Below are positions 1 through 11,040 of a stretch of 35,389 bases of DNA, piece after piece. Every line of letters begins with the position of its first letter. The first letter of the stretch is position 1. The notes under the pieces are model-generated. The model had not been told where the DNA came from. It worked only from the letters and a program-made list of their open reading frames with translations, and searched no databases. The DNA is from Oppiella nova. Its lineage: Eukaryota; Arthropoda; Arachnida; Sarcoptiformes; Oppiidae. The stretch covers positions 1-35,389 of the forward strand of contig CAJPVJ010000161.1 in NCBI GenBank assembly GCA_905397405.1, in the 5' to 3' direction. The position numbers and the translations under genes are program-made.

Positions 1-24
1 TTGAAAATCAAATATAGAGTTAGC

Positions 25-55
<31 letters not shown>
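1..55 (+). repeat. Dispersed repeat edge plus (GA)n array
   Basis: The first 27 bases, followed by a (GA)n run at 28-55, match 24460-24486 and the GA run that starts there. After the GA run the two copies differ completely. The shared part therefore looks like a short repeat unit that ends in a GA array. The copy may begin before the window. Confidence 0.75.
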
Positions 56-58
<3 letters not shown>

Positions 59-3000
59 TTGCGTTGAAAAATCAAACTTAAACTGATTTCTATCAACAGA
101 AACGCTATTAAAATCATAAATGGATTTGACTTTTATTTGCAGAGAGAGTGGAAAACAAATAACAAATAATTTTTTGTTATTTGTATATTAAAAAAAGGCT
201 CCAAAATAAATACCTTGAGTACGCTTTTAAGAGTCGAAAAGGTTTTTCTCACACAATTGAGTTGAAATTATTTTTAATCATTGCAAAAAACATAGTAATA
301 ATCAATACGACTATTAATGCGATATTAATAATAGTTTTATAAAATAATGATATGTAGGCAACGTAAAAATAAATTGAGCGCATTTTTTCAGGGTTTCAAA
401 TAAACATTTTTCTTATTAAACATAAAAAATCAAAACATAAAAACAATTACAATAATAATAATTAATTAATAATAATAATAATCAATGATATAACCGATTG
501 GACGATTACATAATAACCAAAAATAATAATAATTAATTCATAATAATAATAATCGGAGAGACAGGTAGACGACAAAAGTGCAAAAACTATTAAAATTATT
601 ATAAATTGTAGACAATTTTCATTTTCAACTAATTATATCAAATAATTATTTTACGAGTGTGTGTTTCTCATACTCATTAATAATACTTTTTAATTTTAAT
701 AATCAAATATAAATTATAATAAAAAAATATATAGTAGTAATAATAATAATAATTGTTAAGTAAAAAACGAGATTGTAATGTTTTTCATATATATATATTC
801 AAATTTTATTTTTTATCAATTTATATTAATAACATTTAATAGATTTCACAATTCAATTGAGCTCTCGATTCCGCAAATCTGTTTTCTTAATAATAATTTA
901 TATTTATTTATATATATAAATGTAATGTCAATTTTTATTATCAATATTTATATAATAATTAAAATTTATAAATTTGTTTCACTCGACGAGTCGTTTGAAA
1001 AAACACTTTATTTTTCTCTCTAATACTCTCAAAGAGGGGAAAGAAATTATGTGACAAAAGCTCAGCTCAATTGAAGACCAAAATAATTATTTTTTCATTT
1101 GTTTTTTAAATATATTTTTCAAAAATCAATTATTATTATCATTAGATGATGTAATATATGTTTTTTCATGTAACCTCTCATTACACACATTTGTGATTGC
1201 ATTGCATACTGTATTACATAATATTATTATTTAATAAATGCCAATAAGTTTTAAAAAGTCAAAACTCCTATTAATATTAATACGAAAACTTTTTGTTGTC
1301 ATCGACACGAAGTATTTATATATAAAAAAGTGTGTGTTTTTCATACATTTTTATTATTTAATATTAATAAATCGGTTTTTGTTATCGTCTTGTTTTTTAT
1401 GTCATTTTTCAAGTTTCAGTCACTTATTCATAGAAATGTAATAATAGTATTTCATAAGTATTTCAATGTAATAAAAATTCTAGGTAATAAGTAATCAACT
1501 GTTTTCATTAGTAAGCTATTATATATAATTTACAAAAAATGAATTTTAATGAAAAAATTGTGTGTTTGAAAATCGCATTTTTAAAAGGATTTTAGTACTT
1601 TTAATAGTGTTGTAGTAATATAGCAATAAGGAGTTTTTTGTTGTTCAAACATAAATGCCTGTATGTATTTTTTATGCTCTAATCGCACATTTTTATCGCA
1701 ATTATTTTCATTACGTAATGATTATACATATATAGAGAGAGAAGCAATGAATTCAATAATAATATTAATAATAATAATAATAAAACTGACAAATAATATG
1801 CGATAAGAAAGTTGGAGTTCAGTTGTTGTTTAGGCTCTCATAACGTGTATTTCACTTAAAACACTACAGATTATTACTATTCATATGATTTCTCTCAACT
1901 CGTAATTAACTCTTTCGGTTAGACATTAGATTGTGATTACATTACGATATTTACTATAGTACGAGATATTATTAAAACTCAATGAGAAAATATAACACAA
2001 AACAACACAAAATGTCATAATTATAATGTCATAAAAAAACAAAACTAAAACTCAATCGACAACTAAAACGATGGCATAATTATCAATAATAATATATGAA
2101 TGAAATAGCAATACATATATGAAACGGACAGTGGATTACAGGTATTATGAATGAGATTAATGGTCCGAATGAATGGTATGACACACCATAAGACATAGGG
2201 AGGGATGATGGAGGGGAAAGGCATGTGAAAAACAAAATGGGATGGGATGTCAGTGTTTGGCGAGTGGTTGGTGTTTTTGGGGGTCGACTACAACTTATAT
2301 AATAGACAACAAATCAATATATCTGACGAACCAAATGACCAAATAATGAATGAATGGAAATGAATGTCTGATAAGACGGCTAATTATTATCAAAGTGTCT
2401 AAAAAATCGCTGATAATAATGAGGTAACTGTTCGACTAAATCACTAAATCTAAGATAATTTATAATTAATCATCAAATTTGAAGACATTTTTTCGTTCAA
2501 ATATTTATATACTTTTCTCGAAAAAGGTTTTTTCACATTATAATCATTTTCGTATATAATGTAAGCAAATATATAATACAAGTGATCGCTATAATATAAA
2601 TGCCTGTGCAAAAAATTTAATGACACTTTAATAATAATCATAATGAATCGGAAATAATAATAATATTATACGTAATATTTATATAATATTTTTTATATTT
2701 ATATACTATATATACTACAGTATTTATATGTATAAAAAAGTTTGTTTTTTCCGTGCATTTGTTGTCAACACAATACAAACACACAATTATATATGAATTT
2801 TCATCAGTTTCTCAATAATTATTAAATTCTTATAATAAACTTTTCACAAATTTTTGGTAACATTAGCCAAATGAACTTGGGGAGTTTGTCAATAAGCATT
2901 AATTAAATTGTTTTTTATATCATTTATTTGTCAATTTTTAATCATATTTTCAAAAAAATATTTATCGCTTTTATACTTTTTATAACTGAGAAAAATTAAT

Positions 3001-3400
3001 AATAATAATAATAATTATAATCATAATAATCATAAAAAATTCAATAATCATTTGTTTTCCAAATAAAAGTTTGTAACTCGTATTTGAGAAAAAAATTATA
3101 TAATTCTCGACACAAAATAATAATAATTAATAAAAATTATGAATTCATTAATAATAATAATAATAAACAAACAAAAATAAACACTTGAGTGTATGGGGAC
3201 GACGCGTCAGATATACTATATTTTTCATATAATAATAATAATAATAAAATGAGAAATAAATCATTATATTTAATATTTACAACGAAAAAAGTTTGCAATA
3301 TTTAAAAAGAGTTTCTCATGAAAATTGAAAAAAAATTTAAAATTTACTTTTTTTCGCATCTCAACTATCACTTCAATTGTAATTAACTTTTTTTTGTATT
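56..3400. other. AT-rich flank with (TAA)n runs, no gene seen
   Basis: This stretch is strongly AT-rich and has no ORF with coding character. It holds short (TAA)n/(AAT)n runs at about 451-482, 735-752, 1754-1783, 2997-3015, 3149-3166 and 3229-3247. It has almost no GA arrays, unlike the DNA beyond 7.9 kb. A slightly less AT-rich part at 2150-2290 contains G-rich words but no recognisable feature. Distal 3' UTR of the SOX gene could reach into the right end. Confidence 0.6.
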
Positions 3401-3936
3401 AAACTTTATGGCCCGTCATATGTACAACAAAAATATCGGGAGGGGGCAGGGGGTGGTTAGGCCCATAAAATTTAATGGGGAATTATTTTCATCGTTATTA
3501 TTATTATTACTATTTTATCGGTTTGTATTTTTGCACATAGCTTGGTACTTTTGATAGACACAGAGAAATACAATGTTTTGTGTGTATGTTATTTGAAAGC
3601 AATTGATTTTCCAGCGATTTTTGATAATCAATTCAATACAATGTTAATCAATAGCTAATATTTATAATCAAATGTATTTATAGCGCGTTTTTATCGATAA
3701 AATTTGTTTGTTTTTTGTGCACAAAATTTTATTATTATTACAAATATATGACAATCAAATTGATTCCTGATCTCAAATGTATTTCATATTTAATAATATC
3801 TATACTTTTCGCAAATTAATTGAAAAAATTGGAAAAACATTTTAATGAGAGAAAATTGCTTCACGTATTTCACTCAATACACTCACTCTCGCCCTAACCT
3901 AATCTCCCTGTCCTTTGAAAAATAAATGTGTTTTCA

Positions 3937-3942
3937 TTTATT
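3937..3942 (-). terminator. Candidate polyadenylation signal AATAAA
   Basis: TTTATT on the plus strand reads AATAAA on the minus strand, about 530 bases after the SOX stop codon. Such words are common in AT-rich DNA, and others lie near 3727-3734, so this is only one of several possible sites. Confidence 0.2.
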
Positions 3943-4416
3943 CACATACGATTAGAAAAATGCGATTTTCAGGTGAAAACTATTTATATTTATATATCAA
4001 AATCTCTACGCTTTTCATTTTAAATATATTATAATAATTATTATAAATTCAAAGAGCCTTTTAATGTCAAACAAATGGTATACCGTTTTCGTAGTACATG
4101 TATTGCCTCTCGAAAAAGACCTAATAATCTAAATCCTCGCCAAATAGTCTCAATACTAATCCATTTATAATCAGTTATTTTCTCAAATGTCTGCTATTTT
4201 CACAACAAAATTAACGCTTAGTTTTTAATCCAGTCCAGTTTTATGAAGTGATTATAAAAAATGTGTGCTTAATATGTATGTAGAAAACGTATCGTGTGTT
4301 TAGAGGGGGGTGTTTGAGGTCAGCAATCAAGAGGTTAGACCCCACGGTATCGGGAGGGCTGTGGGTACTCCCTAACCGCCTAAACAACAACAAATACAAA
4401 CTGATCGATACATTAC

Positions 4417-4443
4417 GTGTGTGTGTGTGTGTGTATGTGTGTG
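4417..4443. repeat. (GT)n microsatellite
   Basis: A GT dinucleotide run with one GTAT interruption lies about 30-50 bases past the SOX stop codon. It would be a CA repeat in the 3' UTR of the mRNA. Confidence 0.85.
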
Positions 4444-4469
4444 TTATAAAAATGAATGTCAGGGTAAAC

Positions 4470-5774
4470 CTATGAGTTAATTAGGTTGGCGAGACTGGTG
4501 TCGCCCCAGTCCTCACCCAATATGTCGTTCACTTCGGGCGCGTAGTCGGGAAACTCGAAGTGGGAGCCGGAACTGGAGCTCGCGGTGTCCATGTTATCCA
4601 ATACTGATATCGGGGTCAGATTAAAACTGGCCAACTCTTGGGCCCAATTGCTCTCGAACTGGAGGACGTCCGAGAGGTCGTCCAAATCGGACAGCGAGAC
4701 GCCCGACGAGGAGGCGGTGGGCGACCCGAGCGACGAGGCCTTTGACGTCGACGGCGTCAACAGCCCGGAGACGGCGGCGGACGGATGTGTGAGCGACACG
4801 AGATCGCCGGCGCCGGTGGCCGTCATACCGGTCACTGTGAACGTGGAGCCTATCGTGGAGGCGGTGGGGAACGGCGCTACGGACGCCGCGTTTGACGGCG
4901 TAATGGGCGTCAGGGCGCCGGTGGTGTCGTCGCAGGCCATGAGGGCGTCGGAGGGGTCGGCGCAGCCGTCTGTGGCCGACTTGTGGTCGTAGAGGTCGTC
5001 ATAAAAGGACAAATTGGCACTTTCTGGCGAACCGGGCGAGTCGGACGAGCCGGGACTGGAGGGCACTTTGGCCGGTGGTGTCAACTGCGACACCGGCACC
5101 GGAACCGCTTTGCTTCGGCTGATGGACTCCTTTAGCTTCTTGTCGATCGTCAGCTTGAATTTGAGACGCGAGTTGGGGTTCAGGGCGAAGGAGAGGGCCG
5201 GCGATGAGGAGGACTGGGAGCCCGTGGAAGAGGTATGACCGGCCGTCGCGCCGTGAATGGCGAGCCTATGAGCGCCGCCCGCAGAGCCCTTAACTACCGC
5301 TGACATACCCGCGCGCTGTGTCTGATGCCTGTTGTTGGCCATCGACTTCTGGGGCGACGAGTGGTGCGCGGGTGCCGGCGATCCCATCGACGACGGTGTG
5401 GGCGATTGGGAGCCGTTCGGGTGACCCGTCTTCACCTTCTTGCGGGGCCTGTACTTGTAGTCGGGGTACTGTTGCATGTGAAGCACCCTTAGGCGCTCGG
5501 CCTCCTCGATGAAGGGCTGCCTCTCGTCGTCGGCCAACGTCTTCCAGCGCTTGCCCAGCCTTTTGCTGATCTCCGCGTTATGCATATCCGGCTGCTGTTC
5601 GCAGATCTTCCGGCGCTCTATCTGTGACCACACCATAAAGGCGTTCATCGGCCGCTTGATATGGTTCGTCACTTTCTTGCATTGGGTGGCGTCCGTATAG
5701 GGGGTCCGGCTGTTCGTGTCCACCGACAGCGAGCCGAACGACTGTCCGTTTTTTCCGCCTCCCGCGACGGACAT
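4470..5774 (-). CDS. SoxC: SoxC-group HMG-box transcription factor
   Basis: This encodes a nuclear DNA-binding protein of the SOX group C family (vertebrate Sox4/Sox11/Sox12, Drosophila Sox14). These proteins bend DNA at ACAAT-type sites and drive neuronal and other differentiation programmes; that role is family knowledge. Read from the ATG at 5774 the protein is 434 residues and ends in TAG. The HMG box spans residues 38-116 (5427-5663), with RPMNAFMVW at 41-49 carrying the intercalating Phe-Met pair, and a basic tail YRPRKKVK at 108-115. A Ser/Pro/Ala-rich linker follows, then a basic segment [20 protein letters not shown] at 203-222 and an acidic segment near 360-384. The C-terminus at 406-432 begins FEFPDY and has a Trp near 423, matching the SoxC transactivation domain. 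The frame is open for 31 more codons to a TTG at 5867 and then to a stop at 5928-5930, without any ATG. The ATG at 5774 has G at -3 and is the best start. There are no introns in the coding region. Confidence 0.95.
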   Translation of the reverse strand: MSVAGGGKNGQSFGSLSVDTNSRTPYTDATQCKKVTNHIKRPMNAFMVWSQIERRKICEQQPDMHNAEISKRLGKRWKTLADDERQPFIEEAERLRVLHMQQYPDYKYRPRKKVKTGHPNGSQSPTPSSMGSPAPAHHSSPQKSMANNRHQTQRAGMSAVVKGSAGGAHRLAIHGATAGHTSSTGSQSSSSPALSFALNPNSRLKFKLTIDKKLKESISRSKAVPVPVSQLTPPAKVPSSPGSSDSPGSPESANLSFYDDLYDHKSATDGCADPSDALMACDDTTGALTPITPSNAASVAPFPTASTIGSTFTVTGMTATGAGDLVSLTHPSAAVSGLLTPSTSKASSLGSPTASSSGVSLSDLDDLSDVLQFESNWAQELASFNLTPISVLDNMDTASSSSGSHFEFPDYAPEVNDILGEDWGDTSLANLINS

Positions 5775-6000
5775 GGCTTTCCCGTGGCCTCTCGTTATGG
5801 ACACTCTGGTGGCGGTCACTGATGAGCAAACACTAGTCACTGATGGCTGAGAGTGAGAGACACTCAATGGTTGATCACAAGAAGTCGGCAGAAGTTTTCG
5901 CTTTTCAGATGTGTTTTGAGTTTCGGTTTAATTCGCGTTAGGATTGGTGTCCACCCGTCGGGTATGGGTGTGTTTCGGGGGACAGGTATGCGATTGACTT
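5775..6000 (-). other. Probable 5' UTR of SoxC
   Basis: The minus strand has no ATG between the chosen start at 5774 and 6149, so a leader here would have no upstream ORF starting with ATG. The first 153 bases are in frame with the SOX protein but contain no ATG, and a stop at 5928-5930 closes the frame. Base composition falls from GC-rich near the coding region to AT-rich near 6000. A spliced leader with a far upstream exon cannot be excluded. Confidence 0.4.
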
Positions 6001-6012
6001 TATATTTATATA
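6001..6012 (-). promoter_or_regulatory. Candidate TATA box for SoxC
   Basis: The minus strand reads TATATAAATATA here. If used, transcription would start near 5980 and give a leader of about 200 bases. A more distant, unseen promoter is equally possible, and the AT-rich setting makes chance TATA words common. Confidence 0.25.
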
Positions 6013-6059
6013 CAGTATAATAAGTTTTATATCACTAAATAACAATCACCAGTGTATTT

Positions 6060-6315
6060 GTGTGGTAAGTGTCCGGGTGCTGGTCACCCGTATCTTAGTT
6101 ATAAAGTATTGGCGGACACGCGTTGGCGGTGCGCGTGTGGACAGTCATGTCAAGCGATGGGTACGAGTGTTGGCTGACTGTTGGGCACCGGTATGTATGG
6201 TAGTGCCCCTCGTGTGTGTGTGTTATCGATGGTGTTGGTGGTGGTAGTGGTGGTGCTGTCGAGCGGTGTATCACTGGGTTTGCGAGACTGCACTGCACTG
6301 ACTGCGAGACCCGTG
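6060..6315. other. GC-richer 5' flank of SoxC with GT/GGT-rich stretch
   Basis: This is richer in G and C than the surrounding DNA. It includes a GT-rich and GGT-rich low-complexity run at about 6212-6258. A GTAAGT word on the plus strand at 6065-6070 looks like a splice donor, but no matching plus-strand exon was found. Short ORFs here are low-complexity and not convincing. It could be proximal promoter or enhancer. Confidence 0.3.
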
Positions 6316-6570
6316 TGTAACGCACTATAAATACTGAATGCGTGTGTGTTTTGGTAGCGCCGATAGCAATGCACTCTTACACATGTGTAGACAGCCCTTC
6401 CCCCGCGCATGCACTCTACGCCTAGACTACTAGTCCTTCAATATGTAACGCACTATAAATACTGAATGCGTGTGTGTTTTGGTAGCGCCGATAGCAATGC
6501 ACTCTTACACATGTGTAGACAGCCCTTCCCCCGCGCATGCACTCTACGCCTAGACTACTAGTCCTTCAAT
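6316..6570. repeat. 128-bp tandem duplication upstream of SoxC
   Basis: Two nearly identical copies lie head to tail: 6316-6442 and 6444-6570, period 128. Each carries TATAAATA on the plus strand, TCAGT (insect-type initiator word) on the minus strand at 6333-6337 and 6461-6465, the palindrome ACACATGTGT, and ACTAGT near its right end. The near identity suggests a recent event or an assembly effect. Confidence 0.9.
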
Positions 6571-6599
6571 GTGTGTGTGCGAAGGCATACAGTGGTGTA

Positions 6600-7900
6600 C
6601 CGGTACTAGTAAACAGGGTCATGATTTTTAGGATTATATTTGTGGAGTTTGTTTCAAGTTTAACATACATTTTTACTTTCGCTGCAGCTAGTTACATTTA
6701 TTATAAATATTTTATGGGTTTTAATTAGTACAGTGTATGTGTGTGTGTTTTTTAATTGGTTTTAAATTTGTAGCTATTTGTGCGAGCTATTTTTGCTTGT
6801 AGTTAGGTGATTCAGTTGTAGTAGTTTTTATTTTTGATATAATGTTTTTGATATTATATATGTATTTTTAATATCTTATATACTTTTGTATGCAATTCTG
6901 TTATGATTATGATTTTTAATGTGAGTTTTTTTAATATAATTTAATATAAATGTAATGCCAATAGGTCTCGGGTTTCAAAATAAGCTTTTTATTGATTGTG
7001 AAATTAATTTTACAGAAAATTATTTTTATACATGAAATATTATGCACACATATTTTTTGTCTATATTTATAAATTATAAATATAAATATATAAATCAATT
7101 ATAATATTCGGTTAATATTTGCTGATTGTATGAGTTTTTCCTCTGAAAAACACAGAGTATTGGCTTAAAAATCATGCGATTGCTGTTCAATACTCTCGCA
7201 AACGCCTAAAACATATGAAAAATACAAAAAATATTATAAGACTTATAATAAATTTTAATAAATAAAAAATATATACTTTTTTTTAAAAACCTCATTGCGA
7301 TTCACAAACGACTTTTCCAGTGCAATAACTTAATGACAAAAAAAGTCTAAATATAAATACAGTACACATATATAAATGTATTTAAAAAATAGTTAGATAA
7401 CGTATAATAAAATATATACGAGAAATCAAATCATCAGTGAAATATAAAAAACAAGTTTCACTCAATATTCTGGGCGATTATAACGTTAAATATATAAATA
7501 TAATATATTCAGTAAATATTTTTGGGCTTAGTTCAAAAAAGCGATTTTTGAAAATTAAAAGTCAACTAAAATATATATAAATATATATCTATGAAAATAT
7601 ATATTGCATTAAAAATATTATGTAAAAAAGATTTGTACGATTAGTCTAAGGGTTTAGGGACTGGCTGCTAGAGATTTGCATCACTAGTGTATATATTTTA
7701 AGAGTTAATTAAATCCACACAAACATTGCATAATAATTATATCTTTTTTATATATGAATCCCTTTTTCGCACCCAATGTTTGCGTGAATAGGAGTGAGTG
7801 GTCTCACAGAGCCTGACAGTCCAGTCCTTGAGATATACACTCCGAGAGAGAAAGTCTATGAATTTTCACAGAATATAAGCAATCAATCAATTGATTTATA
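6600..7900. other. AT-rich stretch, nothing recognised
   Basis: No ORF with coding character, no GA array and no duplication was seen. It contains long A/T runs and ATAT-type words, including 7075-7095 and 7560-7600. Confidence 0.5.
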
Positions 7901-7902
7901 AT

Positions 7903-7903
<1 letters not shown>

Positions 7904-7939
<36 letters not shown>
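7904..7939 (+). repeat. (GA)n array
   Basis: A pure run of about 36 bases, and the first array of the dense block. It exits into GAGC. Confidence 0.95.
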
Positions 7940-7942
<3 letters not shown>

Positions 7943-9401
7943 TTAGATTAACTAATAATTATGGAGTGGTTTATAAACTCATGTTTTTATGCCCTTTCTC
8001 AAATAAATTGATGTTTTTCTGAATGTTATGTTACTTCTCGAGACTCTTAATGGGAAAACGAAATGTAATTTTTTGTGCTTATATTTGATATAATATTTAA
8101 TTTAAATGTAAGTGAAGTGTAATAAATATAGTGAGCAAAGAGTCTCAAGTCTGTGGATTTGAATCTCCTTTTTATTTTTCTATTTATGTATATTTTTGTT
8201 ATCATTTCGCCAAATGGTTTGGGAGCACAGGAACGGTATATTCAAATTCATGGTGTATTTAGTGCTGATGTGGTATTTGTTTTTTGCCCCCTTTTTCTGA
8301 GCGCTGCTCTTGAACTCCTATCTCCACATCCATTGCCTTTGATCTGGAAAATCGGTGACTCCTTTAGGTATTGGCATATCGCTGGGGAAAGGCTTGTCAT
8401 TCATGGCATTTGTCTTTTCATTTCTCGATTGTTATGTACATTTGTTTTATTATTTATTTTTTCGGTCGAAATACTCGCTCACAATCAAAAGCCCTAATCA
8501 TTGGAAATATGAAACAAAAATACATATAAATAAATAAATAAATAATGGGAATAAATGTCTTAATTGTGAAGTACTGTTCACAACCGTATATAACATATAC
8601 TATCATATGAGAGGACTAGTGATAGGAATACAAATATTGCTAAAATACAAGTGTTATCTTAAAGGCTATGATTAAAAATATATAAGTTATTAAATATATT
8701 TTTTTCTGTAGATAATGTTAAATACGTATAAGGAAAAAATGCCATAAATATAATCACATCTCAGATACAATTCTGCGGCTAATAAGACATTTGGTGGGGA
8801 GAGAGAGAGATAGTGCGAGAGAGTATGGGAGAGATAGGTAGGCAGGTATGAGTAATTAGTGAGAGAGAGTATGGGAGAGAGTATGGGAGAAGACATGCGT
8901 TATGTCAGTGGTTTTGATTGTATGGTTTAGAGTACAATATACTGCAAAACGACAGAATACACTCAACTCTCCTGGATATATAACTTATATAATATATAAG
9001 TGTATGTATATAATAAATATACAGCGATAGTATGTATAAGATATATACAGCAGATATATACGTAATATTCCAGTGCATTGCACTACACATCAAAAACTCC
9101 ATTACATTACTATATGATTGGGAGTCAATACTATATACATCCAGAAAACACATACAGAATTGCAGCACATATTTGAAAAGCAAAGAAAAATTATATTTAA
9201 AAAGTTGAATATCATTGAATTGAATATCATTTTTTAGGTGCCATTAACTTATAATATATGATCAAACATATCAAATGTACTGTATGCTATAGCTTATGCC
9301 ATGCTATGTATATTCAGGATTTCTCGCTAGCATTTTAGTTATTATTATTTTTTGCTATTTTTCTTTTGACTATATATTTCTCAATACTTGTATTTAAATA
9401 C

Positions 9402-9405
<4 letters not shown>
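7940..9405. other. Intergenic, with a GC-richer patch and GAGTATGGGAGA repeats
   Basis: At about 8216-8420 the DNA is richer in G and C than its flanks. Two overlapping plus-strand frames are open there: 8153-8497, whose first codon is GTG, and 8355-8537. Neither has an ATG start at its left end or a recognisable domain, so I do not call a gene. At 8800-8890 a purine-rich stretch holds three copies of GAGTATGGGAGA (8821-8832, 8867-8878, 8879-8890). Confidence 0.4.

Positions 9406-9445
<40 letters not shown>
9406..9445 (+). repeat. (GA)n array
   Basis: A pure run of about 40 bases that exits into GTATGTGTG. Confidence 0.95.
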
Positions 9446-9448
<3 letters not shown>

Positions 9449-10097
9449 GTGTGCGGCAGATATGGTATGTTTGCACGGCTTCGGTAGTATATATACATAA
9501 GGAGACACTGACCTATCGATTCTCGACACCCAAACCACTGCACAGGCATTAAATCAATAAATATTTTCACTCCGTAATTACAATTACGTATTCAAAACTG
9601 ATTGTCGTATAAATTATATTTTATTTTTTTCGCTAAATAGCATAAAAATGTCTTTTTTTAGTCGGAAAGTGGAGAGAAAATAAATAGACATCTCTGATAC
9701 CCGGGGAATGGTAGCCAATATTCTGGCGATTATTCTGTGAAGAATTTTCTTTTTATTTTCGCTCTCTGTTTGTGTGTAAATAAATGACAGGAAAAGTATT
9801 GCCAAACAAATAAAATAATATAATGTATGAATTATATATCATTTATGTGCCATTAAACCGATTGTTTATAGTATTTAATTGAAAAAATAGGAGATCATGT
9901 TTATTATGAAATCGACACAAAATAATATTTAATATTTATTTATATGATTTGTAATTCAAGTCATATATGCGCTACTCGTATGACAACACATAGAGTGTAC
10001 TGAGAAATAGTGAACACATATATTGTGTGTGTATTGGTATATGTGTTGGGGTTTAAGGTGTGGGAAAAAATTGTCTCAAAAACCATAAATATATCGC
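9446..10097. other. Intergenic, no gene seen
   Basis: AT-rich DNA without coding character. An 11-base GA-free stretch of moderate GC at 9460-9550 is the only compositional change. A GT-rich piece lies at about 10020-10060. Confidence 0.4.
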
Positions 10098-10123
10098 AGA
10101 GAGAGAGAGAGAGAGAGAGAGAG
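10098..10123 (+). repeat. (GA)n array, left border of a GC-richer patch
   Basis: A run of about 26 bases that exits into GAGCCCGG. It faces the CT array at 10261 across a 137-base patch of higher GC, so the two arrays form inverted borders. Confidence 0.95.
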
Positions 10124-10257
10124 CCCGGAGGGGTATTAAGGGTACAGTAGTGTCGAGAATAAGGGAAGGGAAGGCAAAAGGAACATCACTTCTCACTCTC
10201 GGCAGACATCTATGACAACGACACGACAGGCCGGGTAGTTGTGCCGGCGATTCGGTG

Positions 10258-10260
<3 letters not shown>

Positions 10261-10289
<29 letters not shown>
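10261..10289 (-). repeat. (CT)n array, right border of a GC-richer patch
   Basis: A run of about 29 bases, inverted relative to the GA array at 10098. It is one of the few CT-oriented arrays left of 20 kb. Confidence 0.95.
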
Positions 10290-10292
<3 letters not shown>

Positions 10293-10737
10293 TTAAAAAC
10301 TTAATGCCATTTAAAACTCCAAAATTCAAACTTCAATACAATTTTCTCTTTACAATAGATTTTGGTTTTGAATGCGAGAAAACCGAATGAAATGAGAAAA
10401 ACTAGTTTTTGTTGCAAAATATATAACTATATATTGTATTCAATACAATGTCGGCTCTAATCTCCAACTGTTTTTCAATACCAACGGCCGATCAATAGCT
10501 ATGCGTATGAGTGGTGTGTATGTGTGAGAGAGAATGGGAGAGAATGAGGGAGAGAATGGCGGAGAGGGAGGGAGAGAGAGAGTAAGTCGAGAGAAAATTA
10601 TAACAAAATATGAATTTCGTTCAAAATTACTATTTTATATCATTTGTCATACTTTGCGTTCAATGGTATCACAGAAATTATTTGCGAGTGAATCGATTGG
10701 TAAGGTTTGGTCGACAGATAGACAGACAGGCTGTGAG

Positions 10738-10740
<3 letters not shown>
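10290..10740. other. Intergenic, with impure purine tract at 10525-10582
   Basis: The first part is AT-rich. From about 10525 to 10582 an impure GA tract with AATGGGAGA-type interruptions resembles those at 24757-24780 and 14345-14370. Plus-strand ORFs through this part are GA-translation artefacts (Arg-Glu). Confidence 0.5.

Positions 10741-10768
<28 letters not shown>
10741..10768 (+). repeat. (GA)n array
   Basis: A run of about 28 bases entered from TGCGAG. Confidence 0.95.
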
Positions 10769-10771
<3 letters not shown>

Positions 10772-10966
10772 GAAAATAGAGCAAAAACTGTGTTGGGATG
10801 TGAGGACTGGAAATAGATTTGGTATTTAAAGTTTAGGGTTCAAGAGATCAGTGATTCAGTGATTAAAACTTATGAAAACAAATTGTGTGAAGACATGACA
10901 TTGAGAACAGTTCTTGAACTCACTGTACGATAGAGTAGAGATATATTTATATATTTAGTGAGTGAG

Positions 10967-11040
10967 TAAAGAGAGTCAGTGAGAGAGCCAGGGAGGGAAG
11001 GAGAGAGGGAGAGAGACTCTCTCTCTCTCTCTCTCTCTCT
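10967..11040. repeat. Purine tract switching to (CT)n: inverted GA/CT hairpin
   Basis: An impure GA/GGGA tract runs to about 11016 and turns directly into (CT)n at 11017-11040. The junction reads GAGAGAG-A-CTCTCTC, so the two halves can pair as a hairpin with almost no loop. This is the only place in the window where the two orientations abut. Confidence 0.85.

Larger units (their letters stand above)
3401..4469 (-). other. Probable 3' UTR of the SoxC gene
   Basis: This is the DNA directly downstream of the SOX stop codon on the minus strand. It has two G-rich islands on the plus strand, C-rich in the mRNA sense, at about 3434-3460 and 4300-4380. Both contain the 11-mer TATCGGGAGGG (3434-3444 and 4348-4358). 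A (GT)n run lies at 4417-4443. AATAAA-type words occur on the minus strand, for example at 3937-3942 and about 3727-3734. The true end of the transcript cannot be set by eye. Confidence 0.4.

Noticed and set aside
3434-3455. G-quadruplex in the SoxC 3' flank
   Set aside because: Only three separate G-runs of three or more are present, so it does not meet the four-run pattern.
4585-5829. Several ORFs of 63-135 codons overlapping the SOX coding region in other frames
   Set aside because: They are shadows of a GC-rich coding region, where stop codons are rare in all frames. None has a domain of its own.
6095-6410. Minus-strand ORFs upstream of SoxC that could be upstream exons
   Set aside because: They are Thr/Cys/Arg low-complexity from GT-rich DNA and run partly through the 128-bp duplication. 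No splice acceptor links them in frame to the SOX ORF.
8153-8497. 114-codon hydrophobic plus-strand frame
   Set aside because: It begins at GTG, has no ATG near its left end, and its hydrophobicity comes from T-rich DNA. The GC-richer middle is recorded as a patch instead.
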